This document shows, piece by piece, positions 4,679 through 6,013 of a stretch of 6,013 nucleotides of DNA. This stretch comes from Nitrospirota bacterium. Lineage in GTDB: Bacteria; Nitrospirota; Thermodesulfovibrionia; UBA6902; BMS3Bbin08. Each line of letters opens with the position of its first letter. Within the stretch, counting starts at the first letter, position 1. The stretch is from NCBI GenBank assembly GCA_030637135.1, contig DAOVVO010000084.1, positions 1 to 6,013 on the forward strand, read 5' to 3'. The translations under genes were made by a program, and so were the position numbers. Under the pieces are notes generated by a model. That model was not told the DNA's origin, searched no databases, and worked only from the letters and a program-made list of their open reading frames with translations.

Positions 4679-4954
4679 GTGGGAAAATGGAGGCCTCGCT
4701 TTCATTATCATATCATACCGACTGACGTATGAGAGGAACAGACTTCCAAGATATAGTAAAAATATGGGGTCTTTTTTTATGTCATTTCTTTCTTTCACGC
4801 ATAATCCTGCTTATTGATATAAAGTACATGCCAAGATAATCGGCCACCTCTCTTTGTGTCAACAAAATAGACCTGACCACATTTTAGTTCTTTCACTTTT
4901 TTTGGAAGGTGTTTTTTTGATGAAAATTCACACATTCTTCACAAATGCCTGCTT

Positions 4955-4992
4955 TAATGATAGTAATGATAGTGAAGAAAAAAAATTATAAT
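4955..4992 (+). promoter_or_regulatory. Putative promoter region of the FecR-domain gene
   Basis: A perfect TATAAT (4987-4992) has no consensus -35. At the -35 position there is instead a tandem duplication of TAATGATAG (4955-4963 and 4964-4972), which could be an activator site. Transcription from here would give a leader of about 65 nt ending in AGGAGG (5051-5056), 7 nt before ATG 5064. Confidence 0.35.
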
Positions 4993-5063
4993 GACGACGT
5001 TATGAGCTTTGTTTTCATTTCAAGTGATAAAGCTATAACCGTAAAATTAAAGGAGGACAAAAA

Positions 5064-6013
5064 ATGAAACCATATAAAATCATATTCATCGCAATGATAC
5101 TTTTTTTACTCCCCTCTCTTTCCTACTCGTCAAACAGTGGTGCTTTTCGATTAAGTTTTATAAAAGGTGATGTCAGGGTAAAAACAGAGAATACAACTCA
5201 ATGGATTTCTGCGCTCATAAATATGCCACTCATGGAAGGAGACAGGATAGAGGTGCCTGAAGAAGGCAGGCTTGAAATCCAAATGAGAGAAGGGTCTTTT
5301 TTGAGGATTGATGAAAATTCTTCCCTCGTTGTTCGCGTAGCAGACACGTATTCGTTTCAGTTTTATCTTGAAGAGGGACATGCTTATGTTAATTTCAGGG
5401 GGGGAAGAGACAGCGTTATTGAAATCGAAACCCCTGTAACTTTGGTAAGGGCACATGACAGCGCTCGCTTTAGAATTGACCAGCCTGATTATGGTAACTC
5501 CGAAATCTCTGTTTTCAAGGGTCTTGTGTACGCAGAAAGTGTGAATGGAACGATAAAGGTTCATGCCGGTAAAACTTTGTCCCTTCGTGAGAATAATTAT
5601 GCTGATATGTCTCCTTTAGGTCTCTCTGATGAATGGGAAAGGTGGAACAGGGAAAGGGACAGAAGAGGTACTGAACAGTTGTATAGTTCCAGATATCTGC
5701 CCGAGGAATTAAGAGTCTATTCCTATGATTTCGACAACTACGGGGAATGGGTATACTCAAGTGAATATGGTTATGTCTGGACTCCAAGGGTCGTCATATC
5801 TTCCGGATGGTCTCCATACAGGATTGGCAGATGGGTATGGAGAAGCGATGACTATGTATGGGTATCCTATGAGCCCTGGGGGTGGGTACCTTATCACTAT
5901 GGGAGATGGACTTTTCGTGTCTCCATAGGATGGTTCTGGGTACCGCCTGTCAGAGGAGCAGTATATTGGGGTTCTGGATATGTAGGCTGGGTATATACGC
6001 CTGCTTACGTTGC
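5064..6013 (+). CDS. Secreted FecR-domain protein with DUF6600-type Trp/Tyr-rich C-terminal region (3' truncated by the window)
   Basis: The frame is open from ATG 5064 to the window edge (316 full codons) and the stop lies beyond. AGGAGG 7 nt upstream fixes the start. Residues 1-22 are a signal peptide: K-P-Y-K, hydrophobic I-I-F-I-A-M-I-L-F-L-L, and cleavage near S-Y-S. Residues of about 28-155 match a FecR-type beta domain: F-I-K-G-D-V-R-V, a M-x-E-G-D-R-I-E-V-P-x-x-G-R-L-E-I segment (57-72), then E-I-E-T-P-V-T-L-V-R-A (120-130) and R-F-R-I. In the FecR regulator this domain senses an outer-membrane signal, but here there is no cytoplasmic part, so it is likely an exported structural or binding domain. 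From about 225 a repeated pattern G-Y-V-W-T-P, G-W-S-P-Y-x-x-G-R-W-V-W and W-G-W-V-P-Y-H-Y-G-R-W continues to the edge, typical of DUF6600. An envelope or surface role is likely; the function is unknown. Confidence 0.85.
   Translation, partial: MKPYKIIFIAMILFLLPSLSYSSNSGAFRLSFIKGDVRVKTENTTQWISALINMPLMEGDRIEVPEEGRLEIQMREGSFLRIDENSSLVVRVADTYSFQFYLEEGHAYVNFRGGRDSVIEIETPVTLVRAHDSARFRIDQPDYGNSEISVFKGLVYAESVNGTIKVHAGKTLSLRENNYADMSPLGLSDEWERWNRERDRRGTEQLYSSRYLPEELRVYSYDFDNYGEWVYSSEYGYVWTPRVVISSGWSPYRIGRWVWRSDDYVWVSYEPWGWVPYHYGRWTFRVSIGWFWVPPVRGAVYWGSGYVGWVYTPAYV

Larger units (their letters stand above)
4566..5063. other. Roughly 500-base divergent spacer between DUF116 and the FecR-domain gene
   Basis: This AT-rich spacer contains the nested dyad, the uORF ribosome binding site, and a probable promoter and SD for the FecR gene. 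A GACTTCC/GGGGTC pair (about 4741-4772) precedes a T run but has an 18-base loop, a bulge and no upstream gene, so I do not call it a terminator. A 23-codon plus-strand ORF (ATG 4920 to TAA 4991) has a weak GGAAGG upstream and a lysine- and acid-rich end; I see no independent support for it. An AGCTTT/AAAGCT pair (5004-5009 and 5028-5033) could form a small leader hairpin. No RNA gene or riboswitch consensus was recognised. Confidence 0.45.

Noticed and set aside
4920..4991. 23-codon plus-strand ORF upstream of the FecR gene
   Set aside because: Its SD is weak and distant, it overlaps the putative promoter, and chance ORFs of this size are expected in such a spacer.
5151..5787. Minus-strand ORFs opposite the FecR-domain gene
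   Set aside because: They are antisense to a well-supported frame with signal peptide, SD and recognisable domains, and show no family pattern.

Overview
The window carries seven protein-coding genes, two of them cut by its edges, in mixed orientations with AT-rich spacers. The gene families (lysine-ketoglutarate reductase-like, DUF116, bacterial CULT domain, FecR/DUF6600, Hsp20) and the apparent selenocysteine use suggest an anaerobic Desulfobacterota- or Nitrospirota-like bacterium. This taxonomic guess is an inference; no rRNA or other marker is present.

Layout: (1) 2-649 (+), the C-terminal part of a lysine-ketoglutarate reductase/saccharopine dehydrogenase-like enzyme. (2) 712-1167 (-), an exported single-domain rhodanese. 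A conventional reading stops it at 843-841, but the same frame continues through a second TGA two codons later and then encodes a textbook rhodanese C-terminus down to TAA at 714-712. Both TGAs stand where this rhodanese subfamily has cysteines (Y-C-x-C-P-S-E), and a GC-rich hairpin at 820-802 lies at the spacing expected of a bacterial SECIS. I read this as a selenoprotein with a Sec-Thr-Sec (UxU) active site, the most interesting object in the window. (3) 1336-2100 (+), divergent from it, a Cas4/RecB-like PD-(D/E)XK nuclease with four cysteines and an almost leaderless start. (4) 2223-2651 (-), a small CULT-domain protein, the bacterial counterpart of the thalidomide-binding domain of cereblon. 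(5) 2931-3419 (-), an Hsp20 chaperone with a clear promoter, Shine-Dalgarno (SD) site and terminator. (6) 3734-4546 (-), a Cys-rich DUF116 protein preceded by an 8-codon upstream ORF that takes the only good SD. (7) 5064 to the window end (+), a secreted FecR-domain protein with a Trp/Tyr-rich DUF6600-type C-terminal region.

The genes do not form one pathway or a long operon; most look like single transcription units. Redox and sulfur/selenium chemistry (rhodanese, Cys-rich DUF116) and stress or protein quality functions (Hsp20, perhaps CULT) are represented, but no functional link between neighbours is demonstrated. The two long gene-free stretches, 3420-3733 and 4566-5063, hold promoter elements and inverted repeats but no convincing additional gene.
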